Source: Bradyrhizobium sp. CB1717 (GTDB lineage Bacteria; Pseudomonadota; Alphaproteobacteria; Rhizobiales; Xanthobacteraceae). Taken from it: DNA of 64,000 nucleotides. Below the pieces are notes generated by a model. The model saw only the letters and a list, made by a program, of their open reading frames with translations, had not been told where the DNA came from and made no database searches. The position numbers and the translations under genes are program-made. The DNA lies in NCBI RefSeq assembly GCF_029714325.1, contig NZ_CP121666.1, positions 3,162,001 to 3,226,000 on the forward strand, read 5' to 3'. Positions 39,254-49,474 of this stretch are shown here, piece by piece. Every line of letters begins with the position of its first letter. The stretch's first letter is position 1.

Positions 39254-39573
39254 GGGGAGTCCTCCTGTCCTCGAGTGAAGCGTCCGGAGCCCGAGCAACC
39301 CGCTCCGTCGCGCGCCGGCGGTCTTGGCGGACGCAGGTCGCGCCACCATGACGGCCGGTGCAGGTGTTATGCGCCGCCCGTGACGCTCTTGCTATTGGGT
39401 GATTGCCTGACGCGGAAGAGGGAATCATCCAGTCCTCGTCGCGCGCTCGATCATGTGTCGGGCAAGAAGCGTCGATCACGATTGTATCCGCGGGCGCTCA
39501 GTAGATTTACCGATACAAGGACGATGGCTCCTCGGCAAAATCAGGTCCGGGGAAGTCGATCGGTGATCATCTC

Positions 39574-40656
39574 ATGCCGACGCTCAGGACAGTGGTTATT
39601 GCCGGCGCGGCATCGCTGCTGCTGGCGGCCTGCGAAAGGGAAGCGGCCAGCGACGTCGCGCCGGCGCCACGCCCGGTTCGCACGGCGACGATCGAGAAGC
39701 GGGAGTCGCCGACGCCCTTCGTCTTCACCGGACATGTCGAAGCCGAGGACGAGATCAGCGTTGCGTTCCGAATTTCCGGGCGGCTGCTCGCGAACAACAC
39801 CAGGCTCGGCGAGCGCGTCGAGGCCGGCCAGCTTCTGGCGCAACTGGAATCGCAGAACGAAGTGAACGCGCTGCGCCAGGCGCAAGCGGCTCTCGCCGCC
39901 GCGCAAGGTCAGCTCACCCAGGCCCGCAATCATTTCGAACGTCAGCAGACATTGCTCGCGCAGGGATGGACCACGCGCGCCAATTTCGAGACGGCAACGC
40001 AGGCGCAACAGACGGCCCAGTCCCAGGTCGACGCGGCCGAGGCCCAGTTGAGTGCCGCCCACGACCAGGTCAATTTCACCGAGGTGCGCGCCGATGCGCC
40101 TGGCAAGATCACCGAGACGGGCCCCGCCGCCGGCGAGGTGATCCAGGCCGGACAGACCATTGCGCGGATTGCGCGGCAGGATGGCCGCGACGCGGTCTTC
40201 GAGGTCCCTGCCCAGCTGGTGCGAGCGGCTCCCGCCAATCTGCAAGTGACCGTCAGCCTGACGGACGATCCGGCAGTGACCGCGCAAGGGCGCATCCGGC
40301 AGGTTGCCGCGCAGGCAAACCCGGTCACACGGACCTTCGAGGTGAGGGTGGGACTCAGCGATCCGCCCGCCGCGATGCGGCTGGGGGCCACGGTGGTCGG
40401 TCGCGCCGAGGCGAGCGCCGGACCGATGATCGACATTCCCGCAACTGCGCTGACCAGGATGAACCAACAGCCGGCCGTCTGGATCCTCGATCCCCTGACC
40501 AAGACGGTCTCGGTTCGGAACGTCGATGTGCTGCGGTTCGATCAGGCACAGGTCATCATCTCGCGAGGGCTTGACGCTGGCGAGATCGTCGTGACCGCGG
40601 GTGTTCAGGCGCTTCACCCGGGCCAGAAGGTACGCGTGCTCGGGTCGGAGCCATGA
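39574..40656 (+). CDS. RND efflux adaptor, lipoprotein type
   Basis: 360 residues. The N-terminus has a lipobox (ASLLLAAC, Cys near residue 16), so the protein is probably acylated in the inner membrane. Lipoyl motifs (FTGHVEAEDEISVAFRISGRL and ERVEAGQLLAQLESQ) lie near 50-90. A helical hairpin follows from about 90 to 150, then EVRADAPGKITETGPAAGEVI. The C-terminal beta-barrel part ends VLGSEP. It overlaps the permease by 4 bases (ATGA). No strong RBS was seen before ATG 39574. Confidence 0.92.
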   Translation: MPTLRTVVIAGAASLLLAACEREAASDVAPAPRPVRTATIEKRESPTPFVFTGHVEAEDEISVAFRISGRLLANNTRLGERVEAGQLLAQLESQNEVNALRQAQAALAAAQGQLTQARNHFERQQTLLAQGWTTRANFETATQAQQTAQSQVDAAEAQLSAAHDQVNFTEVRADAPGKITETGPAAGEVIQAGQTIARIARQDGRDAVFEVPAQLVRAAPANLQVTVSLTDDPAVTAQGRIRQVAAQANPVTRTFEVRVGLSDPPAAMRLGATVVGRAEASAGPMIDIPATALTRMNQQPAVWILDPLTKTVSVRNVDVLRFDQAQVIISRGLDAGEIVVTAGVQALHPGQKVRVLGSEP

Positions 40657-43600
40657 CCGGCTTCAACCTCTCGCAATGGGCGCTCGAGCGCCGCTCGCTC
40701 GTCATCTATCTCATGCTCGTTGCCGTGCTCGCCGGCGGACTGTCCTATGTCCGCCTCGGCCGGAACGAGGACCCTGCATTCACCATCAGGACCATGGTCG
40801 TCCAGGCGGCGTGGCCAGGGGCGACGGCGGCGGAGACGATGAAGCAGGTGACGGAGCGGCTCGAGCGTCAACTGCAGGAGACGCCGCATCTCGACTTCCT
40901 GCGCAGCTTCACCCGGCCCGGTCTCACCACGATCTTCGTGAACCTGAAGGGGAGCGCCAACGCACGAGATGTCTCCGACACCTGGTATCAGGTGCGGAAG
41001 ACGATCGGGGACATCCGCCATACGCTTCCTGCGGGCGTTGTCGGCCCTGCGTTCGACGACGATTTCGGCGACACCTTCGGCATCGTCTACGGCTTCACCA
41101 GCGACGGGTTTACCGAGCGCGAGCTGCGTGACCGGGTCGAGGCGATCCGATCGCGTCTCCTGGGCGTGCCCGACGTTGCGAAGATCGAGCTGCTGGGCGC
41201 GCAGGACGAAGTGATCTTCGTCGAGTTCTCCAAGAAGGAGTTCGCAAATCTCGGCGTCGATCGGACAGCGCTGATCGCCGCTCTGCAGGCTCAGAATGTC
41301 GTGATGCCGACCGGGACGATCCAGACCGGGTCCGAGAGAATTTCGCTTCGGGTGTCGGGAAGCTTCCAGTCCGAGCAGGACATCGCCGGCATCAACTTCG
41401 CGGCCGGCGGTCGCATGCTCCGCTTGAGCGATCTTGCGACGGTGCGGCGCGGCTATGCCGATCCGCCGCAGCCGCTGTTCCGGGTCAACGGCCATCCGGC
41501 AATCGGACTTGCGATCGCCATGCGCGACGGCGGCGATATCCTCGCTCTCGGCAGGAACGTCAAAGCTGCGATGGCAGCCATCACCGTCGACCTGCCGATC
41601 GGAATCGAGCCGAGCCTGGTTGCCGATCAGGTCGTCGTGGTGGGCAAGGCGATCGGCGAGTTCATGACCTCGCTGGTGCAGGCGATGGCCATCATTCTCG
41701 CGGTGAGTTTCGTCAGCCTTGGCCTGCGTCCCGGCCTCGTCATCGCACTGGCGATTCCGCTCACGCTTGCCATCGTGTTTCCGAGCATGGGGCTTCTTCA
41801 CATCGACATGCAGCGAATATCGCTTGGTGCCCTCATCATCGCACTCGCGCTGCTGGTCGACGACGCCATGACGACGACAGATGCCACGCTCAACCGGTTG
41901 GCGCTGGGCGACAGCAAGATGGCGGCTGCGAGTTACGCTTTCCGCACCCACGCGCTCGCCATGCTGGCCGGTACGCTGGTGACCATCGCCGGCTTCATTC
42001 CGGTCGGCTTTGCCGCTAGCTCCGCCAGCGAATACACGTTCTCACTGTTCGTGGTCGTTGCGATCGCGCTGCTGGCATCGTGGTTCGTCGCGGTCATCTT
42101 CGCGCCGCTGCTGGGCGTCGCCATCCTTCTGCCGCCCAAGCAGACCGGCGCTCCGGCTCCCGGAGCGGTCTTCCGGCTGTATCGGCGCTTTCTGGTGCAG
42201 GCGATCCGCGCCAAATGGCTGACGCTGGGCGGGACGGCAGCGCTCTTCGTCGCATCCGTGCTCGCGCTCCCGCTGATTCCGCAGCAGTTCTTTCCCTTGT
42301 CCGACCGGCCGGAGCTGCTCGTCGACATCAGCCTGCCGCAGAATGTCTCGATCCACGCCAGCGAAGCCGCGGCCAGGCGCCTGGACGAGGCGCTGACCGG
42401 CGATCCCGACGTCGCGCATTGGAGCAGCAATGTCGGCCGCGGTGCGATCCGCTTCTATCTGCCTCTCAGCGTCGAGCTGCCGAACGAGTTCTTCACCCAG
42501 GCCGTCGTCGTCGCCAGAAACGTTGCGGCGCGCGAGCGCTTGCGTGCAAAGCTGGAGCGGTTCCTGGCGAATGAATTCCCGAACGCGATCTCGTCGGTTT
42601 CGCCGCTTGGCCTCGGCCCCCCGGTCGGATGGCCGTTGCAATATCGCGTCAGCGGCCCCGACGTCGAGCGGGTCCGCGACATCGCGCTCGAGGTGGCGCG
42701 GATCCTCGCCTCCGATCCGAGCGCCAGAAGCACGAACTTCGACTGGATGGAGCCGGATCGCCAGGTGCGCATCCGCGTCAATCAGGATGAGGCACGCCTT
42801 CTCGGTCTGAGTTCGCAGGCGATCTCCATCGTCCTGAACACCGTGATCTCCGGTACACCCGTCACGCAGGTTCGGGACGACATCTATCTGGTCAACGTGG
42901 TGGTTCGCGCGACCGACGAACAGCGTGTCTCGTTGGCGAGCTTGCGAACGCTGCAGGTGCCGATCCCCGGTGGGCGGACCGTTCCGCTGAGCCAGTTTGC
43001 CTCCTTCGAGTACGATCAGGAATTCCCCCTGATCTGGCGGCGCGACCGCGTGCCCACCCTGACGGTGCGAGCTGCCATTCCCGACGGGTTACTGCCGGAG
43101 AGGATCGTCAATACGCTGGCGCCCGCCATCGCCAAGCTGAGGACGACGCTGCCGCCGTCCTACGATGTCGTGGTCGGCGGGACCGTGGAGGAGAGCCGGA
43201 AGTCCCAGGCCTCCGTCATGGCGGTCGTGCCGGTGATGCTGTTCGTCATGTTCACGGTCCTGATGGTCCAGGTGCAGAGCTTCCCGCGTCTATTGATGGT
43301 CGTCAGCGTTGCACCGCTTGGCCTGATTGGCGTGGTCGCGGCACTGCTCCTGTCAGGACGGCCGCTGGGTTTCGTCGCCATTCTCGGCGTCCTCGCGCTG
43401 CTCGGCATGATCAGCAAGAATGCGGTGATCCTGATTGGGCAGATCGAGGCCGAACGCGCGCAAGGGAAGGGACCGTGGGAGGCCGCGGTCGATGCCAGCA
43501 GCTCCCGCTTTCGTCCGATCATGCTGACGGCGGTCTCCACTGTCCTCGGCATGATTCCGATTGCGCCGACTGTCTTCTGGGGGCCGATGGCCTTTGCGAT

Positions 43601-43700
43601 CATGGGCGGGCTGCTCGTCGCAACCGTTCTGACGCTCGTCTTTCTGCCGACCTTGTATGTGGCCTGGTCGGGCGGAAAGGAAACCGATCGCGGCTGCTGA
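40653..43700 (+). CDS. RND efflux transporter permease
   Basis: 1015 residues with 12 predicted transmembrane segments and two porter loops. N-terminal WALERRSLVIYLMLVAVLAG and GRNEDPAFTIRTMVV. The Asp pair is near 400 in ALLVDDAMTTTDATLNRL, where the following residues differ from the AcrB VVVENVE. LALLGMISKNAVILIGQIE lies near the C-terminus. It is more like the pump at 18727 than the HAE1 pump at 22246. The substrate is unknown. It is followed after 163 bases by the ArcD-like gene. Confidence 0.95.
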   Translation: MTGFNLSQWALERRSLVIYLMLVAVLAGGLSYVRLGRNEDPAFTIRTMVVQAAWPGATAAETMKQVTERLERQLQETPHLDFLRSFTRPGLTTIFVNLKGSANARDVSDTWYQVRKTIGDIRHTLPAGVVGPAFDDDFGDTFGIVYGFTSDGFTERELRDRVEAIRSRLLGVPDVAKIELLGAQDEVIFVEFSKKEFANLGVDRTALIAALQAQNVVMPTGTIQTGSERISLRVSGSFQSEQDIAGINFAAGGRMLRLSDLATVRRGYADPPQPLFRVNGHPAIGLAIAMRDGGDILALGRNVKAAMAAITVDLPIGIEPSLVADQVVVVGKAIGEFMTSLVQAMAIILAVSFVSLGLRPGLVIALAIPLTLAIVFPSMGLLHIDMQRISLGALIIALALLVDDAMTTTDATLNRLALGDSKMAAASYAFRTHALAMLAGTLVTIAGFIPVGFAASSASEYTFSLFVVVAIALLASWFVAVIFAPLLGVAILLPPKQTGAPAPGAVFRLYRRFLVQAIRAKWLTLGGTAALFVASVLALPLIPQQFFPLSDRPELLVDISLPQNVSIHASEAAARRLDEALTGDPDVAHWSSNVGRGAIRFYLPLSVELPNEFFTQAVVVARNVAARERLRAKLERFLANEFPNAISSVSPLGLGPPVGWPLQYRVSGPDVERVRDIALEVARILASDPSARSTNFDWMEPDRQVRIRVNQDEARLLGLSSQAISIVLNTVISGTPVTQVRDDIYLVNVVVRATDEQRVSLASLRTLQVPIPGGRTVPLSQFASFEYDQEFPLIWRRDRVPTLTVRAAIPDGLLPERIVNTLAPAIAKLRTTLPPSYDVVVGGTVEESRKSQASVMAVVPVMLFVMFTVLMVQVQSFPRLLMVVSVAPLGLIGVVAALLLSGRPLGFVAILGVLALLGMISKNAVILIGQIEAERAQGKGPWEAAVDASSSRFRPIMLTAVSTVLGMIPIAPTVFWGPMAFAIMGGLLVATVLTLVFLPTLYVAWSGGKETDRGC

Positions 43701-43863
43701 AGCGGCGAGCGCGGCCTGAGCGTCGGGCCGCGAGGGTAATCCCGGACTCCGACTAGGTAATCACCTGATAGGCCGCCTTCATATCAGCGCGCATGGTTCG
43801 GCCTCGGAATGAGCAGGCCGATCGGTCACGGCATCGGTCATCGTTCGCGGTTCGAGGTCCTCC

Positions 43864-45297
43864 ATGACTGCGACGCCAACGGTCCAAAAGCTTTCGTTGT
43901 TCGCACTGACGGCAATGGTCGTCGGCTCCATGGTCGGCTCAGGCATCTTCTCGCTGCCGCGGACGTTCGGTATCGCCACCGGCCCGTTCGGCGCCATCTT
44001 CGCCTGGTGCATCGCAGGCGGCGGCATGTACACGATGGCGCGCGTATTTCAGACTCTGGCCGAGCGAAAGCCGGATCTCGATGCCGGCGTCTACGCCTAC
44101 GCGAAGGCCGGTTTCGGCGATTATCCCGGCTTCCTGTCGGCGCTTGGCTACTGGACCGGCAGCTGCATCGGCAACGTGTCCTACTGGGTCCTGATCAAGT
44201 CGACGCTTGGCGCGTTCTTTCCCGTATTTGGCGACGGCAATACGGTCACCGCGATCATCGTCGCCTCGATCGGGATCTGGCTGTTCCACTTCATGATCCT
44301 GCGTGGCGTGCAACAGGCCGCCGCGATCAACACTATCGTCACCGTCGCCAAGATCGTGCCGATCCTGATCTTCATCGTCATCCTGGCGTTTGCCTTCAAG
44401 GCTGACCTGTTCGGCGCCAATTTCTGGGGCGGCGAGGGGATGCCGGACAAGGGTCTGTTCGATCAGATCCGCGCGACCATGCTGGTCACGGTGTTCGTCT
44501 TTCTCGGGATCGAGGGGGCCAGCGTCTATTCCCGCTACGCCAAGGAGCGGTCCCATGTCGGCGTCGCGACGATCATGGGCTTCGCGGTCGTCACGAGCCT
44601 CATGGTGCTCGTGACGATGCTGCCCTATGCCGCGCTGCCGCGCGCCGAGATCGCCGACGCGCGGCAGCCGTCGATGGCGACGGTGCTCGAGGCGGTGGTC
44701 GGGCATTGGGGCGCCGTGTTCGTCAGCATCGGACTTCTGGTCTCGGTGCTCGGAGCCTATCTCGCCTGGTCGCTGATCTGCGCCGAGGTGCTCTCCGCCG
44801 CCGGCCGGACCAGGGATATGCCGCGCGTGTTCGGCACCGAAAATGCCAACAAGGTGCCGGCCGCAGCGCTCTGGCTCACCAATATCGTCGTGCAGCTGTT
44901 CGTCATCAGCACCTACTGGTCGCGGGATGCCTTTGCGTTGATGCTCAATTTGACGAGCGTCATGAACCTCATTCCGTTCTTCCTGGTGGCCGCTTACGGG
45001 CTCCTGCTGGTCAAGCGGGGCGAGACCTACGAAAAGAGCCCGGGCGAACGGCGACGCGACCTGATCTTCACCGGCATCGCCGTCGTCTACACGCTGTTCC
45101 TGATCTATGCCGCCGGGATGAAATATCTGCTCCTGTCGGCGATCCTCTACGCTCCCGGCACGGCGCTGTATTTCTGGGCGCGCCTCCAGCAGAAGGCGAA
45201 GATCTTCACGTCGATCGATTGGGTCATCTTCATCATAGCCGTGATCGGCGCCGTGGTCGGGATTCATGGCCTGGCCACCGGCTACATCACCATCTAG
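43864..45297 (+). CDS. Arginine/ornithine-type APC antiporter next to arginine deiminase
   Basis: 477 residues, 12 transmembrane segments. [72 protein letters not shown] and [20 protein letters not shown] are all shared with the paralog at 35523. Its neighbour is arginine deiminase 14 bases downstream on the same strand, which makes arginine/ornithine or arginine/citrulline exchange the likely role. A true ArcD function is an inference from this context. Confidence 0.92.
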   Translation: MTATPTVQKLSLFALTAMVVGSMVGSGIFSLPRTFGIATGPFGAIFAWCIAGGGMYTMARVFQTLAERKPDLDAGVYAYAKAGFGDYPGFLSALGYWTGSCIGNVSYWVLIKSTLGAFFPVFGDGNTVTAIIVASIGIWLFHFMILRGVQQAAAINTIVTVAKIVPILIFIVILAFAFKADLFGANFWGGEGMPDKGLFDQIRATMLVTVFVFLGIEGASVYSRYAKERSHVGVATIMGFAVVTSLMVLVTMLPYAALPRAEIADARQPSMATVLEAVVGHWGAVFVSIGLLVSVLGAYLAWSLICAEVLSAAGRTRDMPRVFGTENANKVPAAALWLTNIVVQLFVISTYWSRDAFALMLNLTSVMNLIPFFLVAAYGLLLVKRGETYEKSPGERRRDLIFTGIAVVYTLFLIYAAGMKYLLLSAILYAPGTALYFWARLQQKAKIFTSIDWVIFIIAVIGAVVGIHGLATGYITI

Positions 45298-45311
45298 GCG
45301 AGGCATCTCCC

Positions 45312-46577
45312 ATGGCGACAGCACAGGCGTCGGATTCAAGGATCCCGTTCGGTGTTCATTCGGAAGTCGGTCAGCTGCGCAAGGTGATGGTCTGCTCGCC
45401 GGGCCGCGCGCATCAGCGCCTCACGCCCACGAACTGCGATACTTTGCTGTTCGACGACGTGCTGTGGGTCGACAATGCCAAGCGCGATCATTTCGACTTC
45501 GTGCAGAAGATGCGCGACCGCGGCGTCGATGTCGTCGAGATGCACAATCTGCTCACCGACACCGTGGCCATTCCAGAGGCAAGGAAGTGGATTCTCGACA
45601 ACCAGGTGGTTCCCAACCAGGTCGGGCTCGGGCTGATCGACGAGCTGCGCAGCTATCTGGAAAGCCTCAAGCCTCGCGAGCTGGCGGAGACCCTGATCGG
45701 CGGACTGTCGACCCACGATTTTCCCGAGGCGCATGGCGGCGAGATGCTTCGGCTGATCCGGGAAGCGGCGGGCATGACCGAATATTTGCTGCCGCCGCTT
45801 CCGAACACGCTGTATACGCGCGATACCACCTGCTGGATCTATGGCGGCGTGACGCTGAACTCGCTGTTCTGGCCGGCCCGCCATGAGGAGCCGATCCTCG
45901 CCGCTGCCATCTACAAGTTCCATCCGGATTTCGCCGGCAAGGTCAATGTCTGGTGGGGAGATCCGACGCAGGATCACGGCCTCGCCACGCTGGAGGGCGG
46001 TGACGTGATGCCGATCGGCAAGGGCAACGTTCTGATCGGGCTCAGCGAGCGAACCTCGCGGCAGGCGATCAGCCAGCTTGCTGCGGCGCTGTTCAGGAAG
46101 AAGGCGGCCGAGCGGGTGATCGTGGCGGCGATGCCCAAGCTCCGCGCTGCGATGCATCTCGATACCGTCTTTACCTTCGCCGACCGCGATTGCGTCCTGC
46201 TCTATCCCGATATCGTCAACAACATTACCGCATTTTCCTATCGGCCGGCCGACAATCCGGCCGGCCTCGAATTGCGCAAGGACGAGAAGCCCTTCGTCGA
46301 CGTCGTCGCAGAAGCGCTCGGTCTGAAGAAGCTGCGTGTCGTGGAGACCGGCGGGAACGCGTATCTGCGCGAGCGAACCCAGTGGGACAGTGGCGCCAAT
46401 CTCGTCTGTGCGTCCCCCGGCGTCGTATTCGCCTATGACCGCAACACCTACACCAACACGCTGTTGCGCAAGGAGGGGATCGAGGTGATCACCATCGTCG
46501 GCGCGGAACTCGGACGGGGGCGCGGCGGTGGTCATTGCATGACGTGCCCAATCATCAGGGACGCGGTCGACTACTAG
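45312..46577 (+). CDS. arcA: Arginine deiminase
   Basis: 421 residues. Hydrolyses arginine to citrulline and ammonia in the cytoplasm. Seen: [19 protein letters not shown] at the start, [52 protein letters not shown] (catalytic His/Asp region) and [12 protein letters not shown] with the nucleophilic Cys at about 409. The start ATG 45312 has GAGG about 10 bases upstream. Ornithine carbamoyltransferase and carbamate kinase genes are not adjacent, so the complete ADI ATP-forming pathway is not encoded here. Ammonia production for acid defence, or supply of citrulline, is possible. Confidence 0.95.
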   Translation: MATAQASDSRIPFGVHSEVGQLRKVMVCSPGRAHQRLTPTNCDTLLFDDVLWVDNAKRDHFDFVQKMRDRGVDVVEMHNLLTDTVAIPEARKWILDNQVVPNQVGLGLIDELRSYLESLKPRELAETLIGGLSTHDFPEAHGGEMLRLIREAAGMTEYLLPPLPNTLYTRDTTCWIYGGVTLNSLFWPARHEEPILAAAIYKFHPDFAGKVNVWWGDPTQDHGLATLEGGDVMPIGKGNVLIGLSERTSRQAISQLAAALFRKKAAERVIVAAMPKLRAAMHLDTVFTFADRDCVLLYPDIVNNITAFSYRPADNPAGLELRKDEKPFVDVVAEALGLKKLRVVETGGNAYLRERTQWDSGANLVCASPGVVFAYDRNTYTNTLLRKEGIEVITIVGAELGRGRGGGHCMTCPIIRDAVDY

Positions 46578-46609
46578 ACGTGCGCGATCTGGCGGTCTGC
46601 ACCGACGCT

Positions 46610-46626
46610 GGTTGATTTGATCAACC
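46610..46626. promoter_or_regulatory. FNR/FixK-like dyad with one-base-short spacer
   Basis: GGTTGAT-TTG-ATCAACC is a perfect 7-bp inverted repeat. The halves TTGAT and ATCAA match FNR/FixK half-sites, but the spacer has 3 bases instead of 4. It lies between arcA and the outer-membrane protein gene, 93 bases before the latter. Confidence 0.35.
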
Positions 46627-46718
46627 GGTGATTTCAAAGTGTGACATTAACACGCCACAATCTTTGCACAGCGTGACGCAAAAACCCGGTCTGCGCAGCA
46701 GCATCGGAGGTGGGCGCG

Positions 46719-47558
46719 ATGCGAAGCTCTGGATTCCTTCTGCCGATCGTCGGCGTGCCCGTCCTCGGCTTACTCAGTGCTGGCACGGCCGCGGCGGCAG
46801 ACCTCGATCTCACCGAATTCAAGACGAGCCCGATTGCCGCTGTACCCTATTATTCCGCGCCGTCCTGGAGTGTCGTCGGTTCCATCTCGCCGACCTTCAC
46901 CGACAACGCGCTTTTCACCCGCGACAACCGCAAGTCGGACATCTACTACGAGCCGGACGTCAGTGTCCGGCTCGACGGAAACCTGACCAACGATCTGTCC
47001 TACCGGCTCTACGCACGGGCCCAGTACGAGGCCTTTTCGCGGGAGAAGGACGGCAACTTTGCCGTGGCGCGCATGGGCGCGCGTCTGACCGAGAATTGGA
47101 ACGGCTGGCGCTTCTCTGCAATCTATGAAAACCGCTATGATTTCGACGGAGTTTACCGCGACCTCGCATTCACGTCCCATGATGTGATGGGCTCGGTGGC
47201 GCGCGACTTCCGCATCGACAACACGATTTTCTCGCCGCTGCTGCTGCTGACCTATCGGTTCTCAGACCTCGCGGAAGCGCGTCGCTGGCGCTTTGACGCT
47301 GTGCTCGGTATCGAGGTCAAGCTCGATCCCAGATGGTCGATCGTGAGCACGCCGCTGTTCGAGGCCTACTGGTTCACCGATGGGCTCAACAGCGGCCGGC
47401 AGGATCAACTCTATTCGGTCGATGTAGGCCTCAAGTATAATTTCGCCGGCAATGTGTCGCTCACGACCACTGTGCTATACGAGGCGCGAACGTCGAACGT
47501 TCCGTTGCGGCGGTACAGGGACGTTCGCATCGGCCCTCGCCTGGATTTCGCCTTTTGA
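46719..47558 (+). CDS. Outer-membrane beta-barrel protein
   Basis: 279 residues from ATG 46719, which follows GGAGG; an earlier GTG is not needed. A signal peptide ends near TAAAADLD. The mature part alternates aromatic/hydrophobic and polar residues in strands of about ten residues, separated by short turns (YRLYARAQYEAFSREKDG, WRFSAIYENRYDFDG, and others). It ends in Phe (RIGPRLDFAF), the recognition signal for outer-membrane assembly. About ten to twelve strands are expected. No specific porin family was recognised. Confidence 0.75.
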   Translation: MRSSGFLLPIVGVPVLGLLSAGTAAAADLDLTEFKTSPIAAVPYYSAPSWSVVGSISPTFTDNALFTRDNRKSDIYYEPDVSVRLDGNLTNDLSYRLYARAQYEAFSREKDGNFAVARMGARLTENWNGWRFSAIYENRYDFDGVYRDLAFTSHDVMGSVARDFRIDNTIFSPLLLLTYRFSDLAEARRWRFDAVLGIEVKLDPRWSIVSTPLFEAYWFTDGLNSGRQDQLYSVDVGLKYNFAGNVSLTTTVLYEARTSNVPLRRYRDVRIGPRLDFAF

Positions 47559-47572
47559 GTGAGACCTGAAAG

Positions 47573-47821
47573 ATGCCCGCAAGACGCCTGTTGACGCTGA
47601 GCTGCATCGTCGCCGGAAGCCTTGCGGCATCGATGGCGCTCGCCGATCCGCGCGACGCGGTGGATCGAGGCCAGCGTCTCGATACCGATGCGCTTCGGGA
47701 TGATGCCGCGATACACCGTCTGCAGCAGCCGTCGCATCCTCTCGATATTGCGCCGCCTCGCCCCGCACCAGCGGCGAAGGCAGCGAGGAAGAAGAAGTCG
47801 GGCGCGAGCAGCAGCCGCTAG
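47573..47821 (+). CDS. Small secreted basic protein
   Basis: 82 residues starting 14 bases after the barrel-protein stop, so co-transcribed. A signal peptide (LLTLSCIVAGSLAASMALA) is followed by DPRDAVDRGQRLDTDALRDDAAIHRL and a Pro/Ala/Lys-rich tail (AAKAARKKKSGASSSR). The Lys-rich end may interact with the acidic cell surface or outer-membrane protein. No family was recognised. Confidence 0.6.
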   Translation: MPARRLLTLSCIVAGSLAASMALADPRDAVDRGQRLDTDALRDDAAIHRLQQPSHPLDIAPPRPAPAAKAARKKKSGASSSR

Positions 47822-48211
47822 GCTGGTCGTGCACGTGCCCGACGGACCGCCGCGCGCCGGGAATGGTGCCAGTGAATTGGGGTAGGTGTGCTGCTGTGTA
47901 TTGGTGCACCACGTTGCCGCAATCACCTCGCGGCTACCCACATCTTGATTTTGAATCTCTGTTGCATCGGATTTGACGTCGCGGGCGTGGCACAAACTGC
48001 ATATCGCCCGCCGCGGAAAACATGTCTCACGACTTCGAGATTTCAATCTGTAAATAATACTACCTTATGGTGTGGCCGCGCGGCGAGGTGTATGATTGGT
48101 CGGCCCCAATGGCGTGCGTCTTCCGGATCCGGTGGCGGATGTCTCGCCGGTGGGGCGGGGAGGGGACCTGCGATATCGTCGCCAACATCGGGCGTCGCCG
48201 GAACATAGTGA
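47822..48211. other. Intergenic stretch without a recognisable gene
   Basis: The 390 bases before the histidine kinase gene hold no ORF with an RBS. The part around 48020-48070 is clearly A+T-richer than its surroundings (for example CTGTAAATAATACTACC), which is where a promoter for the kinase operon may lie. No clear hexamer pair was found. Confidence 0.5.
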
Positions 48212-49414
48212 GTGCGTACCGTGAAGCCACATGGCTGCCCCGACAGTGAGTCGGATCGAACCGGTCTGAAGAACTGGTTGCGCATAGGTTCGCAAGAATC
48301 GATCGACGAGCTCTATTGGACGTCTTCGGCAGATCTGCTCTTCGCCGCGCGTCCGTCGTTCCGCGGACACTTCGCCTATGAGGGAATCAATCCGGCATTC
48401 GAGTCCGAGCTCGGCGTATCGTCGGAAGACGTCAGCGACATGGACGTCTTCGATTGCATGAGTGCGGACGACGCAAGGTCCGTCTGCGAGGCGCTTCAGG
48501 CCGGCCTCGCGGAGGGAACGGAGGTCAGGATCCGCCAGCGGCTCGCGCTCGGCGGGTCGCCGCGGGCGATGGAAACGACGGTTACGCCGATCGTGGACGG
48601 CGGCGTGGTCCGGTTGATCGGCAGCCACCGCGAGCTGCGCAGCGGTCCTTTCGAGCACGCCGCCGCACGCGACGACAGGCTCGATATCGACGTCGGCCTG
48701 CTCGCCATTCAGGAAGGCATCCAGCAACGGATCGCCTCCGATCTGCACGATTCGACCTGTCAGCATCTGATCGCCGCCAGCCTGGGCCTGATGCGGATGC
48801 GGAGCAATCTGGGCGATGCGGCGCTGGCGGAGCGGATATGCGACGACATCGACGCGTCGATCGATGAAGCCCTCCGGGAGCTCCGCGCCTTTGCCTATCT
48901 CCTGCATCCGCGGAATCTGGCGGGTGAGGGATTGAAGGCCGCGATCGAGCGATACGCGGAAGGATTTGCGGCGCGCACTTCGTTGCGCGTGACCGTGAAC
49001 ATCGTGCCGGATGTCGATCGGCTGCCGTATGAAACGAAGCGTTCGCTGCTGCGCGTCGTTCAGGAGGGGCTCACGAACGTCTATCGCCATGCGAAGGCGA
49101 CGGAGGTGGCCATCGTCATCGACCTTGCCGACAGCCGTTTCGTGCTGACGATCAGTGACAATGGACGCGGTCTTCCCGATGTGGTCGGGCGCGGCCACAA
49201 GGCGGTATCAGTCGGGGTCGGCATTCCCGCGATGCGGGTGAGGCTGCATGAGATTGGAGGTACGCTGGACATCCGGTCCGGCCGGACCGCGCCACTTTCC
49301 GGAACCGTCCTGTGCGCGAAGTTTCCGCGTCGTCTCGCGGCGAACAGGCGGAACCGGCGAAGAGCCACGACCATCATGAGGGCCCACAGCACACGATCAG
49401 CGAAAGAACACTAG
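48212..49414 (+). CDS. Soluble NarX/DesK-class sensor histidine kinase with PAS-like domain
   Basis: 400 residues from a GTG at 48212; the start is not certain, as GTG 48221 is near. No transmembrane segment is seen, so it is cytoplasmic. A PAS-like domain occupies about 25-150 (FAYEGINPAFESELGVS to ETTVTPIVDGGVVRLIGSHREL). A HisKA_3 dimerisation helix follows, with the phosphorylated His in SDLHDSTCQHLIAAS near 180. The ATPase domain has QEGLTNVYRHAKA near 285 and DNGRGLP near 316. It should phosphorylate the LuxR-type response regulators encoded downstream (60 bases to the first). Confidence 0.9.
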   Translation: MRTVKPHGCPDSESDRTGLKNWLRIGSQESIDELYWTSSADLLFAARPSFRGHFAYEGINPAFESELGVSSEDVSDMDVFDCMSADDARSVCEALQAGLAEGTEVRIRQRLALGGSPRAMETTVTPIVDGGVVRLIGSHRELRSGPFEHAAARDDRLDIDVGLLAIQEGIQQRIASDLHDSTCQHLIAASLGLMRMRSNLGDAALAERICDDIDASIDEALRELRAFAYLLHPRNLAGEGLKAAIERYAEGFAARTSLRVTVNIVPDVDRLPYETKRSLLRVVQEGLTNVYRHAKATEVAIVIDLADSRFVLTISDNGRGLPDVVGRGHKAVSVGVGIPAMRVRLHEIGGTLDIRSGRTAPLSGTVLCAKFPRRLAANRRNRRRATTIMRAHSTRSAKEH

Positions 49415-49474
49415 CCCGCGGCGGCAGGCCGGATGGGCGGCCGAACCGCCGTGAAGGATTGGGAGCGTGCTGCC

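Noticed and set aside
46610..46626. Calling a FixK/FNR box as certain
   Set aside because: The half-site spacing is 3 bases instead of 4, so it was kept only as a low-confidence site.
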